From positions 310,001 to 374,000 of the forward strand of contig JBAJFG010000451.1 in NCBI GenBank assembly GCA_037903475.1: DNA of 64,000 nt. Reading direction: 5' to 3'. The DNA is from Ancylostoma caninum (taxonomy: Eukaryota > Nematoda > Chromadorea > Rhabditida > Ancylostomatidae). Both the position numbers and the translations under genes were made by a program. Of the stretch, positions 10,793 through 24,489 are shown one piece after another; the stretch's first letter is position 1, and every line of letters starts with the position of its first letter. Under the pieces are notes generated by a model. The model ran no database searches, was not told the DNA's origin, and saw nothing but the letters and a program-made list of their open reading frames with translations.

Positions 10793-13700
10793 TTGCCTGA
10801 GAACCGACACATCACTCTAAAACTCCGCTGTTTTTTTTCGATTTCGTAGCCCCGCTCTTCGGTGAATATGTCTACTCCCTCGAACAGAGACTGCTTCCAC
10901 GTCAAACAAAACCGGAGAGGGTTGAGGAAAGGCTCACGCTCATGAGTTTTTTCGCCCTGCACTTCTCTTTTCGATCTAATAACAGTTTTTGCTTCAATCT
11001 AGAAGTTCCATATCTCGGAGTATGAGCGGCAGCGCGACGCAAAAACGTGGAACGCAGCAGGCAAATTAACTTGGTTATTATTATGCGTATACATGGACTT
11101 GCAAAGATACGAGGGAGTTTTACACTACATAGATGCGCGCGTTCGATGCGCGTGCATCTGTATGATGGAGGTAGGTCCAGTTACAGCCCTGAGCCGGAAA
11201 AGCTTGGCAAAAAAAAAGAAAAAATCTGATATAAATTGCCCTATAGGGCAGCGTATGTGCTGTCTTGAAGGTTCCACGGTGGTGTCCTAGAAAGCTGTCC
11301 TACCGCTTTGAGTCGTTCTCCGCCCTCAACTTCGCAGCGCTTCCTATGACCTCCTTTCCTCTTCGTTTCTTCTTGTCCTTCTTTTTCTGCATGGTTTTAC
11401 TTATTTATTTATTCTAGTACCCGCAAATGAGCGCTAAAAACCAAATAGAGTACAAGCTGGGTTCCATTGTTGTGCTGTACATATACATACCTGGAAGTCG
11501 TTTTGACACAATCTCAAATATGCGAAACGTTCTGGAGCATCATAGCCAAAACCTTAAATTTTCCAAGCAGTTTATACGTTTACATTTTACAATGAAAAAC
11601 TCTATTACTTATTTATTATTGACTATCTGCGTCTAAAAGAGTACTCGGCGACAACGGCTTGGATTTTGTGCACTTTTCCACATCGGCGGACAATTTGCGA
11701 CATCTATGAAATATTGTGTGAAAGACGTTCGTGTCATCAGCGCAATTCCCATGCATTTGGACGCATTTCCTTGTGAGATAGTTTTTTTTTTCACCTCCTT
11801 GTTCGCACTAGCAGAGTTTTCTCGCCATATATTGGCAACGGTAAGTTCACTCTAACAAGCTGTGATCAAGTAAGTGTATAGATAAATAGATTTGTAGGTT
11901 GATGGGAAACTAAAATGTCTGATAAACTAATTATTACATCTTACTAAGGGCTTGCAAAATAAGCTGTGGAACTTCCAGGAGAGGGAGGGGGGAGAGCTGA
12001 TATTTACATACCTGTGCCCCGCTCAGGTATGTAGCTATGTATCTGTGCCTCAAAAAGTTGACCCTTATCTTCCTTTGGGAAGTTTGGTGTGCTAATAACG
12101 AAAACGAGACTTGAAGTTCCATCGAATCACCCATATTTTCAGGATCACAGTAGGTGTATTGCTGATTCGACATACTGCAGAATCTTCTAAAATTCTCCAC
12201 AAGAGTAGGAGAGGGTTTCTGGATACACTAAACACAATTATAACTATTGTTTAGCTTCTCATTACCATTTCAACGCCAAGATTGAAACTCTCCTCCATGC
12301 TCCTACAGTGTTCATACAGTAGTCGTACAAAAATTGAACTGTGCTGTAAGGTCAGCATTATCGCATGATCTACGAAAATCCATGTGGATCTGCTTTACCT
12401 TCACTCTCCAGAGCTGAGCTACTTCTCATGGATCAAAAAGCACGCTCGTCGAACTTTGGACCGTGCTATTTTTTTCAAATTTTTATTTCCTTTTTGTTTT
12501 CTAATTTTCCAAATTATTGTTCGCTGTGTTCCAAAATCTCAAAATGATACCACCGAACTTTCGAAATTGCTTCATGAAACAAATTCAAAATTTTGCATTG
12601 GCTAATTTTTACTTGTTTGTTCTTCATTTTATTTCTCGAATATTCATTTTCATTTTTTATGCTGAATTTAGCTTTTTTAGTGTTTTTATTATTCCACTTG
12701 AGTTCCTGTAGTGGCGGAGTTGCCAATTCTTTCCTCCCTCTCCTCCTTGGATTGCCACTCCTGAGTCTGGCGCTGCAATTATCGATTATCGTAAATATTT
12801 CGTCCCGTTCACGCAGAACATTTCGGAAGTTTTACTTGAAGGAGCTGCCTTACATGCTGATCGTTCTCATCATTATTTTGCCTGCTATTGGCATTTTCCA
12901 AAGAAAATTTGCATTTTCTTCCTGTTTCTTACAGTATTTCTACAGTTACGTACCTGTAAAATGGGGCAGCAACACACAATATATATCATCAGCCTATGGA
13001 ATAACTTCGTGAGGGAATGTTTTTTTCTTCCGGAAACTTTTGGGAAGAGTAGTGGCATTTTTCTTGGAAAAGCACAGTCAAAGTTCTCCTGCACAGCAAG
13101 ATTTTTTCCTCGCTTCGTTAGGTTTTTTTCTCATAGCCCGCAACATCAGTCAGCGCACCTGTTATAGCGGCAGTCGCCGGAGCTCTCACAGTGCGTATTA
13201 TAACGTGGAATATCCTCCTGTGATTGGAAAATCCTTCTATACTGTTCCCAGATCTCAGTTCCAGGGTTTTTATATCTTTCCACCTTTTCCTCACATAGAA
13301 CTCAAGTGAAACATGGATTTGTAATCCACTGAGTTTTTCCTGGGAAACTTGTGACGTGACGACGGCCATTTCACTTGGGGCTTTTTTCATCCGCTCGTTT
13401 TAATCCTTAAACACATCAGAGTGCACTCGATAAATAAATTTCTGTCACTATATGACTGCTGCTGCTGCTTTATTACGAACACGAGGGCCGGAGAGAGCGT
13501 AAGCGCTCTACTCACATTACACCTTGCACCGCGACCGTTGTAGGCCGCGCCGTCCGTCTCTGTCCGTCCGCGGGCCGAACACCGCTCCGGGACCACGCAC
13601 GCCTTCGCAAGGAAGCAGCGTCTTATTCAATTACCCGAGTTTGCTGGCCTGGAATTACTGCGTTGAGACGCGAGTCTCAATGACTGAGACCGCCGGCCTC

Positions 13701-14353
13701 TCCCCACTCCTCGCTGTTCGCTCATCAATTAACTCTAGCCATTGTTCTTTGCCCAGCATCTTACAAAGTCGTACGAGTTCTGGAGCAGTGCTAAATGTGT
13801 CTCCTGCGGTCCTACCGAAGTAATTCCTCAATAGTTCCTACATCTAAGAGAGCAACTTCTCCTATGAAAAGAACTTTCGATGACTGCTTAATTCTTAAAC
13901 TCACAACAGTTGATTTTCCAGTGAACATTAATAGAAATCTTTATGCTGATACCATTCAGACCACATTTCATTGTGAACGAATTGAGGGCAGGAATTACAT
14001 CAGAAAAATTGTTTGTCGCCCTTTCGAGAAGTTCGATACCTACACCACCTATGCTATGTAGACATCAACCACAAAAACAAAGGACTTTCCATTTAAGTTG
14101 TTGTCCTTCTCCTTATCAGAGAATCCGAGAGTCGCCGAATTCCGCAAATTATAGCGTAAAAAGGAAAGGAATTTTGTGTTTATTTTGGACTCCATGTCAT
14201 TCTTGTTGTTGTTTTTTTTTTAAATCTTCGTTTTCAGTAATTTTTAGTGCAGTTATCTTCGTAATCTTCATTCTTGAAATTTGACCTTTCGGAATCACAT
14301 TTTCTGCTTCTTTCATCTATGCTTAAATGTGAAAGATTGGCACTTTTACCTAC
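10793..14353. other. Unassigned intergenic DNA
   Basis: No gene is supported. A perfect 10-bp inverted repeat (TACATACCTG at 12005 and CAGGTATGTA at 12024) lies near 12 kb. Overlapping open frames on both strands at 12.5-13.4 kb are T-rich without domains. At 13795-14061 both strands are open; neither reading could be identified. Confidence 0.35.
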
Positions 14354-14880
14354 TTCTGCCCATAATTTGGGAAAGACGGTGTTCTTGGGCACTGCGATTG
14401 GCCATTCAGATGAATCCGCCAATCGTAGGGCATTGTTGCTTCGCTCATCTGAAGCTCCACATCATTAATAGGGGCTAGAGAACCACGGGAATATATATTT
14501 TAGACATTTAGAATCCTATCGCTCTAGAAAATCACTCATGATTCCTTACCTTGTCAAAATTGGCCACCATTCTCGGAAAATTCATGTAACTCTGAAAAAG
14601 GATTACTCTGAAACACATTGGAACCCGTGCTTTGATTTCGTTCATTTTCTCAAGGAAACTTCCTGAAATAATTTCACAGAAATCATTGCTCATTTGTTAG
14701 GGAACACTGCCTAGGAATAAAGAATCCTCACATTTGTTTACTTTCTCCTCTGCTATCTCGTCATTCTCCCTCCAAGAATCAATCGCATTGGCAGGCATTC
14801 TTTTTTCCAATGTTCTGTATAAACATCCCTTCGCCCATAAATGTCTAAAAATTCCGTGTTTGTCTGGGCGAGCGTTGATT
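14354..14880 (-). CDS. Candidate internal exons of an unrecognised minus-strand gene
   Basis: Three exon-like blocks with good splice signals and matching phases: 14880-14742 (acceptor TTTTCAG, donor GTAAAC), 14591-14550 (acceptor TTTTTCAG, donor GTAAGG) and 14448-14354 (acceptor CTTCAG, donor GTAGGT). Joined in phase they read through without stops, including a segment with NAIDSWREND and one with NFPRMVANFD. No family was recognised, and no first or last exon was found. Parts are also open on the other strand, so this is a weak model resting on splice-site quality only. Confidence 0.25.
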
Positions 14881-16214
14881 CTGAAAATGTTGACCATTCT
14901 TCGGGCGCGTTTCACTGGCATTTGAAAGTATATTCACATCGCATTTGTCGTAAGGTTTTCACTGTTACTTAGCAAAAGGCCAACAATTTGTGACGTTTAT
15001 TCTACACAATTTATCACGCGCTGGGTCGTTCTGTGAGCCGTCCACCACATTTACCGAAAGCTTTACTTACACTTTTCATAGGTCAAAATCGGAGGTTTGA
15101 TATACTATTTTCTGGATGTTTCCCGCTTTGCACTGCTAAATTTCGGAAAAGGTTTTAAGCGTATCCATAGCCTTTGAGAGCAAAAAAAAGGTCCTCAATA
15201 AGTTGATGGGAGCGAAACTCGGATGTGGACATTTCTGTAGTCAGAATGTCCCTCCTGGGAATGATGCATGAGTCCTATAAATGCGAGAATAAAGCTGTGT
15301 TTATGACGTTGCTCTCGATCGAAAGCTTTCAAGGCGGCATGCCCTGATTTGCCCTGATTTCGCGTGATTTATTTGTCATACTCTCCTTTTATAGAGAATT
15401 AGACGCCATGGGTTCTTTGAATATTGACTGCATCTCCAGGAGAAATTGCGAACCTCGATGATGTAGACATTTTTTTCTCTTGATGAAAAAATCCTGTGGC
15501 CTAGATCTAGATCTGCGACGACGTCTTAATCCTGGACGTCACCCCGTTTCTATCCCTTTCATAACCCCATCGAATTACAGATTTTCCAGTATTTTTTTGC
15601 AAATCCACTTCTTGAGCCACTTGGATGAATTGAAAGCAGACGCCTCTCACAGATGCAAAGCTTATCTCTCACCAAGTGCTTCTAATTGTTGTTACTTCTT
15701 CCCAACTTCCTGCGTAGTTCTTAAATTTCGAGTTGTTAGACCTCTCGAGCCGAGATTCTGACGTGTGTTGGCGGGGAACATGTGAGAAAAAACGAAAGAA
15801 TGCACCTGCTTGCAAGCATCACTGTTGACTGTGGGGTAAAAACGGAGAACAAACGAGCACCTATGTTGCAAGGAGCAAAATATAGCAGACTTCTCTTGTT
15901 CGGAACCGCTCACCAGCGCCACCCTACAGTATCGATCCGGTGAGCGATGACTTCATTGCAATGAGCGGATGCGCAGACAAGCAGAGTGCCGAGGCGCAAG
16001 TGGTGCGGCGCGTGCGAGCGGGCCCAGACCGTAGGGATCCGGTCGAAATGTTTCGGGTTTCGTTTATTTTCAAAACTTATTTTTTATAATCTTTCGCGCA
16101 TTCATCTATTATTATTCATATTCTCAGTTTTTTTTTTCAAAATTATATTAGTACAACTACTGTTATTATTCGGCTCCATTTTATCAAAGTTTTAGCTGCT
16201 GTTGTGCCTCTACT
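14881..16214. other. Unassigned intergenic DNA
   Basis: No gene recognised. A short direct repeat of GCCCTGATTT occurs near 15341-15360. Confidence 0.35.
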
Positions 16215-16545
16215 TTGGTGGCAACGTCGTTTTTGCATCCGAAAGTGGATATGAAACCAAACCAGGACAATTACGCTCTCGATGTGAAATTCTGTGTCGA
16301 GAACTACTTACAAGCGGACACAATTCAATCAACCGAATCCCCTAATTCTCACCAAAACTATAAAAATACATCTCGCTTACCGATTTTACTCCATAGATAG
16401 CAATCGTAAGGATGGAATTCGAACTGTTCTCAAAAATGCAGAAAGTCCTGAGGATGAGCTCAACTTCCTGACTAATCGATTTATTGATCGTTGTTCAATG
16501 ATCGGTTACGCATCGGCGTCATCATTTTTTGATCTCGTTCCGTTG
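16215..16545 (+). CDS. Candidate exon(s), unrecognised, possibly broken
   Basis: The block up to a GTAAAC donor at 16546 is open and has coding-like composition (for example ESPEDELNFLTNRFIDRC). The preceding 16215-16400 stretch is open in another frame with similar character, and no intron signals lie between them. This suggests a frameshift or a non-coding coincidence. No family recognised. Confidence 0.2.
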
Positions 16546-19227
16546 GTAAACATCGTCGCCCTCACTTTGCGCAACAGCTCCGCCCTCCATACCGGCAATC
16601 GTTCTCTGTTGCTCGCTCACGCGCATTTATTTCAAGTACCATCACTTACCTAGTCAGAATCTTTCCTTCAAATTAACGTTACCAGTTGTTGTACTGCTTG
16701 TTCATTGGGGGTTCTTTGTCTTTCTTCCTTTTATTTGCGCAGCACTATCGAGATAGCTCACAAGTAAAGTGTTGATTTGCAATATCACTAGAATCGCGCA
16801 TAGCTATGCTATTTTTTTTTTGACTTTTCCAACGCAGACAAATCTAGCAACCAGGATTTATGCTACCCGGAGAACTGTTATCAGATTAACTTCCATATAA
16901 TATAGTGGAATTTTTTTCGGTTTAGACCGACTCCGATAGATAAAAATGAAGTTTTCATGCCATCTCTTGTTACATAAAAACAATCTAAAAAGATAAATTT
17001 TGCTGTGATGGACAAAAGTCTTAGTATTCTTATTGGAAAATCTGTCTGCTCACATGCAGTTAACGAGCTGTACAATAGAGAGACATGTATGTGGCAATGG
17101 GAACAGAGCTGGATTCCAACTTCGAGAATATAGGAAAAGTCTATCTCGCCAATGACATTCCTGCATTCCTGCACAGCTTCTATTCCGCACCAATGGTTTC
17201 ATCATGGTTTAAGGTCCAGTCAATGCTGATTTATTACACAGGAACATGTCTTTCTCGGGGGCAAGGCTATGCATTTCTAAAAGAACTTCCATCTTCGCCA
17301 AATTTACTGATGAAAACAAAAATCCAGTGTTCTCTCGCATTGATCCAACGTCGTCCTGATTCATCAAGCTATACTTACTTCGTCCTTGTGTAAATATGTA
17401 GCTTAAAAGTCATTCCTTTAGTATACTACAACTGGTTTGTTCAGCCATTTACCATTTTATGGTTTATTTTATACTGTTTTTTTACATGCATTTGTCCCAT
17501 GATAGAGCGAAGGTCCGGCTAAAGCATTTTTTCTTACTTGAATCGTTGGGGCTGTGACGATAGCGACCATTGAAAACCAGAAGAAGATCCGTCAAGTTAC
17601 GCTAAAGAGCAGACATTTCGGTCATATGGCTGCATAGTAGGTGCAACCAGTGGACAACCACTATACAGTAGGCCAGGTAGACGGTGCTACAATGGCACAT
17701 CTGGTATTGCACCAAAAGGTGCCGCACTACTTGTGTCGCTGTATTAGTGGATGCCACAGCACCGATGTTGCTGTGTGAGTCACACAGCAACATCTCGAGT
17801 CACTTCCCAGTAGTTTGCGAATTTTTTGTTCACTTATTTGTTTACTGATTTCTTCGTTTGAATGTGTTTGCTTGCACTTCCTGGCTGGTCACGTCCTGTC
17901 CTTTAGGGAGTCTGTGTTGAAGATATTTCAGAAGGACTAAAAATTTCTTCAGGATGCACTTCTTTGCTAGGTGTGCATCTTCTTGCATACCAGACGATGC
18001 ATGCCCGCCCAATTTCTCCACGAAATAGGAGCTAATAAAGAAGCTTCCTGCAATTTTGCACGGAATCATGTAGACTATTGTGATCAGCTGCTCCTAGAGA
18101 CTCCTTTTACATAAAAACATCAGAAACGATTCCGTGGTGTAAAGATGTCGCTCAGAGGAGAAAAGATTAACATGGCTTTTTATAAAAGAAATGAGCAAGT
18201 TTGGGGTACCAGCCGATAGGTGTTGCATCGTTCCCGAACCCCACCTATCCATTTTATACATGCCTTGTTTTTGAAGTATGTGGCATAGCTGCTCACCTGA
18301 CCTAGAAACCAGTTTTCGTTCATGAACAGTTAGACATTGCATTTTGGCTGCTACTAAAAAGTACCGTATGAATATTTAGGAATGCGCCACTAATTAATCA
18401 TACTTCCGCATGAGAACTCGTGACACTTTTGCGACAGTGTTTTCTTTGCATTCGTGCAATTGTTCACCAGCATCTTGATTCATAGACATTTTCGAGAAGG
18501 AGCGATCTTGACAATTGTGCTGCGAGAATTTCTCTTGCAGAACTTCTCACGTTCTATAGGTTTTCACATTCAGTGGAATGGATTTTTCTGTCGAAATGTG
18601 GTGATCCACAAGCAATAAAATGGCCCACTTCGTAGAAGTGCCACACCATATCAATAGCCAACATCTGGATTCCTGGAGTGATTTCTTCTCAGCCGTTGCT
18701 TCCTAGACAGGTACACCACGCTTCTCATCTAGCAAAGAATAACAACAAACGTTTAATTCCAATGTTTTGCGACAAATTGCTGCAATGCAGCGTTTAATTA
18801 CGCGCACTATCATGCTGTTGATTCCTTCTCCTCTCCTGTTGTACATACACTTTGTGAACGTCCATTTTTCAACGCAATCATGTCAGGTTGTTTTCATTAT
18901 TTATGAGATGAGAAGCTCCTAGACAACGGACAACGCGTTGCATAGGATGCCACCACTGCTTTCTTGTTCGATCACAGTGAACCAAGATATTTTGGTGGAG
19001 GGAATTAAAATATCTATGTTTTTTTTACTTCACAGCCAATTCTTTTCCAGTCCGTTCTCATCTTTCACCAATATTTGCTAATTCTTCCCCAAAATCCTCA
19101 AATTCGTAGTTTCTTACTGAGCATCGCCTATTGGTGCTATTTGATGCACTGATCACTGAAATCATACTTTTTGCCGTTATTCCATGTCTGTAGTAGAGTT
19201 ACAAATGGTATGTGGTAAAAACGATAG
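16546..19227. other. Intergenic DNA with one perfect hairpin
   Basis: No gene supported. An open frame at 17085-17393 (plus) is unrecognised. The notable element is the 31-nt hairpin at 17764-17794, listed separately. Confidence 0.35.
17764..17794. repeat. Perfect 14-bp hairpin
   Basis: GATGTTGCTGTGTG, loop AGT, CACACAGCAACATC. The stem is perfect over 14 pairs. It is too short for a typical microRNA precursor and has no poly-T terminator. Function unknown. Confidence 0.7.
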
Positions 19228-19235
19228 CTAACAGA

Positions 19236-19503
19236 CAGTGGCGGGCGCAGAAAGTGGGCGGGAGGGGGGGGGGCGTGGGAAAAAGTGGGGTCTCCGCCGT
19301 TCTGGGGACCCAGAAGGAAAATAAAATTAGTAAAAACCTTTTTATAATAAATAATTAATAAAAATTGTATTAAAATAATATTAAAATAAACAAGTAAAAA
19401 CAAACTGACACAAGATTTTTATATGTATTGTAAGGTAATTTCAAAAATTCGCCGACCCATTCTCGGGGGACGTCCCCCCCCGCCCCCCTCCCCCTGCGTC
19501 CGC
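19236..19503 (+). mobile_element. hAT-type MITE, copy 1 (268 bp)
   Basis: It begins CAGTGGCGGGCGCAG and ends CTGCGTCCGC, so the ends are inverted repeats. The last five bases of the 3' end (CACTG in copy 2) are missing. It is flanked by a perfect 8-bp duplication CTAACAGA at 19228-19235 and 19504-19511, the hAT target-site length. G-rich and C-rich subterminal runs flank an AT-rich core. No coding capacity. Same orientation as copy 3 and opposite to copy 2. Confidence 0.88.
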
Positions 19504-19511
19504 CTAACAGA

Positions 19512-22108
19512 ATCTTTTGAAAATGTGCACAGTGGGACTATTTGGCATGCTAATCCCGACTATCAGCATAATTTCGCAGCCCACTATCATTTTTCTCACA
19601 AAATTAGGAATTTCTTCTGCGCTGTCATAGTAACACTACCGTCACAGTACAACAATGGCCTTACGGTACAATATGGGTGTGATTTTCGTGATCAGGACGT
19701 TAAATGTTTTCCAGAGGAGATATTCGGGCAAAATTATTGGCCCTGAGGTTCGTAGGGCAGAGCTATCCGAGTAGTGCCATTCTTTCTTATGCTATTACTA
19801 GGTTATTGCTATTATAAATCACACAAACGATGTCCATTATGAGCCGAAATCCGTTCACAGCCCTTCCAGGAGGGTGCGGTATCATGGTCAGCAATGTTCT
19901 GTTTATTTCGAGGTGCATATCCAACATACATATAATATTTAGCCGTGTGAGGAAAACCATATACCTGTTCCCACTAGTCTTTATCCACCCTGCCAGCCAC
20001 TACAATTAATCCAACCATGTGTTCATACTTTGCTGCAAATGGACATTCATCAGTTGGATATGAGCCAGATAAAGATTATCGGAGACTCACCACTCGCCTG
20101 CGTTACGCCTTGTAGAAGGTGGTCTTTTCCCAGAAAAGACAGTCAGTTTTAACCCATAACGCCTAATATCCGCCAAAGTTGATTAGCCCGCCATTTGAAC
20201 TATGCTTGGATTTTCCTTTGCAAGTTCAATCAGGCAAAACGGCCTGACGCAACGCGTGCGGGTAGTAAGTGTCCGTAGACGATCCTAACCACCCCATAGT
20301 ATCGTTAGAGTGTGTTTATCCAGCTGAATGAAAAATGTTGGAGACTTCGAAATAAGGTATTTTTCCTAGCTTGAGCAACTCCCACCATTGTTCCATGGTT
20401 ATAACCGTCGTCCAAATTTGGTTTGATAACTCCCAACGAAGCATGATACAGCCGTACAAGGTAAGGAAATTCTAGTGGTATGCATAAAGCCAGAACAATA
20501 TGAGAGCTTCTTCTCACAACCAGCTCACCTGAGACATGGACCAATAAATCTAGGACGTTACCATATTGAAAAAGAAAAAGAAGGCAAAAGATGCTGGTTC
20601 AACTTCTGTCTCGTACTGTTCCCTAATAGTTAATCGATGCGTCAAGCACAGTAAAATATCAACAAAAAAAACAAGAACAAAAAAAAGAAACAGCTCACCT
20701 TCCATTCCGTACAGCTCGCTTATTCGGAGGTTGAGCGAAAACCCTAGGCATTTCGCCAGTACTCATTAATAAAGAGGGGAAGCTCTAAGCTACACCTGCC
20801 AGATACAAAAACTAAAAGTGTAAATAAGAAGCTCAGTAACATCTAGGATCAACGGATATCTCATAAGGCCATGCAGAAGTAAATACTCATAGAATAACGA
20901 AATACCACCAGAATAACCGAATACCGGAGAATAATTTTTAAAAAACACTAAAAACCTGAAAATTGGGTAATCTAACCTAAAGTTGAGTGCGAAGCACAGG
21001 ACTGCCCCACTATTCAAAAGCTCTATACCAAGCACATAAAAATGAAACTTTAAAAACTCAACGGTGCTTGGGATTCATGGCTATTATGGAGAGGCTATGC
21101 AGAAGTGGAAATATATATGTAGTGGAGTTGTAAAAAAAAGAAATTGAAGAATGACAGGGTAGAAATTGAAGTTGGGTAACTAAACCCTCTCAGCAAGCTT
21201 ATGCTAGACTTAAGCGATCACATTTCCTCCCATACTCATCTACCCTCCCTCCACACTGCTCCGAAATGAGTGCTCTGTTATGCCACCATTGAGGTTATTC
21301 ACGAAGACCTACATCACTACCCCTCAATTCCGCAACACTCCATCAGAAATGAATGGGATGAGTGGGTTTGTTTACATGTGAACGGAACTAATTACCCGGC
21401 GGTGCTTTCGTCTTTGCGTCATTGTAACTCCATCAACACTTGACAGAAATGAGGGTAACTCTTCCCTTTTTTTCCCTTTTTCTACTCGGCAAGGGGGGAA
21501 GGGTGTGTGGTGGAGGGATGCCAAAGTAATAGGTTTAAGGTTATCTATTTTTTTCTAATTTTCTTAAAATTTTGTGTAGTAGGAGTTTCCATGGTGACTC
21601 AATCGACGGTAACTCATCCTAGGAACTGGTCCACATGGAAGTTTTTCTTAATGTGGCAGTAATGGCGTAATTGTGCAAACACTCGCGCCATGAGCCGACA
21701 AAAACCAAATTGCTCGCCTCCATTTTGACTGGTTACCCATTACGGCGCACTCCTGCTTACTTCCTCATTACCTGCCATTTCCGTTTTGAACCAGTTCTCT
21801 TCAGTCGTTGGGAGTGGGAACGCGGTGAAATTGCTTTGTTTTCATTCGGGAACAATTGCATTAGTGCTCGTGTGCTGAGATGGAGTTGTAACATTGTTTT
21901 AAATTTGCGAATAGGATTTTACACTCATTTCTTATTCACTTTTTATCCAGCTAACTGCGGTTTTTATTTTACTTGCGGCGTGGTCTCGAAACTCTCCGAA
22001 TCGAAAACCAAGTTTTCCTCACAATCTCGGGCTATTGCTTGAGGCATTAAGTATCCTAACATGTCAGGAAATTTCAGAAATATTTGGGACCACGAAGAGC
22101 TGTGAAAA
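19512..22108. other. Unassigned intergenic DNA
   Basis: No gene recognised. Open frames at 20305-20544, 20790-21035 (minus) and 21671-22042 (plus) lack domains and usable splice structure. Confidence 0.35.
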
Positions 22109-22234
22109 CAGGATGTGGAGCGTTGTACCTGGAAAGGACGGCGCCATGGAGTTGTTCGATTGGCTGGTTGCGTGAACTGACCAATCCCAGAGCTCTTCCG
22201 CACCGCCGCCTTCAGGTAAAACGCTCCACACCTG
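22109..22234. repeat. Inverted repeat, 26-28 bp arms
   Basis: The left arm near 22109-22136 (AGGATGTGGAGCGTTGTACC) pairs with the right arm near 22209-22234 (GGTAAAACGCTCCACACCT) with one gap and a few mismatches, leaving a loop of about 70 bases. It could be a small foldback element. Confidence 0.55.
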
Positions 22235-22283
22235 TGAAAACATTTTGAGGAAGATGGCTGGAAAAAAATTCGTTACTTTCAAT

Positions 22284-22559
22284 CAGTGGCAGACGCAATA
22301 GGGGGTCGTGGGGAGGGGGCACACTCTGGCAGTGGGTCGTCAAATTTTTGAAACTAATTCACGAAAGAAATTGAAATTTTGTGTTAGTTCATTGTTAATT
22401 TTTATTGCTATTTTTCAAATGATCTCCATTAATTACTTATTATTATAACTAATATTTTATCAACTTCATTTTCCATCTGGGTCCCCAAAGCGGCAGAGAC
22501 CCTAATTTTTTCCCCTCGCTCACCCCCCCCCTCCCGTCCACTTTCTGCGTCCGCCACTG
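22284..22559 (-). mobile_element. hAT-type MITE, copy 2 (276 bp)
   Basis: The ends are CAGTGGCAGACGCA and TGCGTCCGCCACTG, the most complete terminal repeats of the three copies. The internal block near the 3' end (GGGTCCCCAAAGCGGCAGAG) is the reverse complement of the 5' block of copy 1, so it lies inverted. The flanks CTTTCAAT and CTTTTCAG are only partly alike, so the target duplication is decayed. Confidence 0.85.
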
Positions 22560-24112
22560 CTTTTCAGTTATTTCCCATCCTATCTATAAACTCCAATTTC
22601 CAATCATCCTTAGCTGTTGACGCACGAGTAATGTTGAATTTGGACTCTTTCTGGGTTTCAGGGCAAAAAAATTGGGAATCTGGGTTGTCGGCATAGTGTC
22701 GATGTAACGGACCAACGTAACTGGATACTGTATACACAGGGAGTGACGAGAGGAATGCGATCATGTGAATTCACTTCTCTCTCATTGTTCTCCGTGTCAC
22801 GACGTTTTTAATGCACAATCTCTGTGATGAGTTTTTTTTTTCATCAGGCTCTGGGTATGCAAGAATCAAAGACTGGTTTGAAAGCAGAGAAAAAAGTGAT
22901 ACAGTTAGGGTTGCCTAGAGTATAACCTCAGATACCATAACCTCTAGATTCTCACTAACCACATAATGCAGGGGAAAGCAGTGGGTAAGGCTCCTGCTCA
23001 GGGCAACTGATTCACATACTTATTTCTACATATTTTCTCGAACAGTCGTGTATTTTGCCGTTTTAGTGTAGCACAATGCATGAATAAACGCTCATGCGTT
23101 AAGCAAATAGGGCACTATACGAATATGTAGATCTCAAAATTATCATCAAGTCTTTAAGCGCTACGGAGGGTTCCTCGGAATTTCTGCAACTTTCTAAACG
23201 TCTACTCCTGAATTGATTTCGAGATAGTTTCTCAAAACAAGACCAACGTGGAAGTATGTACTTAAGCAAGCCAGGTACTGCTGCGAGGATGGGAAAAGCC
23301 ATGCAGTCACTCAAAGAAGGTCCAGCATAAAGTTCCCATCTTTGATTTCCGTTCTAAGTTTTGATGCAGTTCTGGTTTAGTTCTGTAAAAATTGTTCGCA
23401 TTGGAATCGACTTGCATATAATTCATGCTCTCTGGTTTATGCTCCTTTTATGAAAAGGAAATGAGCAATAAATTTTCTTCTGCAATGTGAGGAACGCGGT
23501 GCAATGTGTCGAATTATTACAGAAATGCTGCATTTTCTATCTTTTCCTTTTCCCGGTGTTTTTTTCTCTTTCCTTCTTCTCATCTCTCCTTAACAGGAGA
23601 ATTTCCCTCACGATGTTATTTATCTCACACTTCATTGTTTTTGTTTTATCTGGTTCGCAGATTTCACTTTGTTTGCAATAGTACAGAAAATAATAACATT
23701 TAAACATTAGTTTCATGTACCATTGAACGTAAATTGTTATTATAAGAACAGGGAAAAGAAAAGGGTCATCGGGCAGTTGTTCCAAACCCTCTTCGGAGCC
23801 AACTTCTAGAGCCGGAAGTTCGTGAATCTTGGACGTTCTCAGAAAATACTTTTGAAAATTTGTCTTTTTCTCGAATACGAAGGTTCTAATGTCTTTATCA
23901 AACATTGCTGGCCATCTTCCGTCACTTTTGTCTCTTCTGCTCCCAGTTCGTGTTCCATAAATTTTTGTTAGTACTGCCACTTTTGCAGTCAGCTCCTCAT
24001 CTCGTGCTTATGATTCATGTTTCAGATACATACGACTATTCCTCTTTCTTAGTACGGTACGTCACCGTACGTCTGTTATTGAACGGTTGGCTATTTAACC
24101 ATTGCTAGCTCC
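22560..24112. other. Mostly unassigned DNA with a weak coding candidate
   Basis: On the minus strand, 23980-23740 is open and coding-like (for example FDKDIRTFVFEKKTNFQK) but has no recognised family and no clear exon borders. The remainder shows nothing. Confidence 0.25.
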
Positions 24113-24489
24113 CTATTCAAGATTGCAGACAATCAGTTGTCGCGGGACAGGTAAAATAAATTTAGATTTTTCCTCATTTTCATTAATTATGCTCAGACCT
24201 TTATTCTTTCTGGACGCAAAATATTTAGATATCAATTTTGAATTCGCACGAAATCTTGAACGGGTTTTCATCAGAGTATTTTCATCAATAGCAACAATGA
24301 AGGGAGTTCTTATCAGTGAGGATTTTGTGGGGTGCTTTGCGGCCGACTCCATGCCATTTCGCGGTGATAAAGTGTTCTTATTGGAACTGCGGCGATGACT
24401 CGATTTGCTTTTCACTTTCTGTTTGTTTCTTCTAGGGGGCAGAGGCAGATCCTTCCGTAAAATAGCTATATTCTCTTGCGTTTTTCAAG
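24113..24489 (-). CDS. Candidate exon of a basic protein, unrecognised
   Basis: An uninterrupted minus-strand frame from about 24489 to 24113 encodes a basic, Ser/Arg-rich stretch (LPPRRNKQKVKSKSSHRRSS and onward) with normal-looking codon use. It ends in a stop. No start, no convincing acceptor and no family were found. It could be an exon of the same gene as the open stretch at 23740-23980, or chance. Confidence 0.22.
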
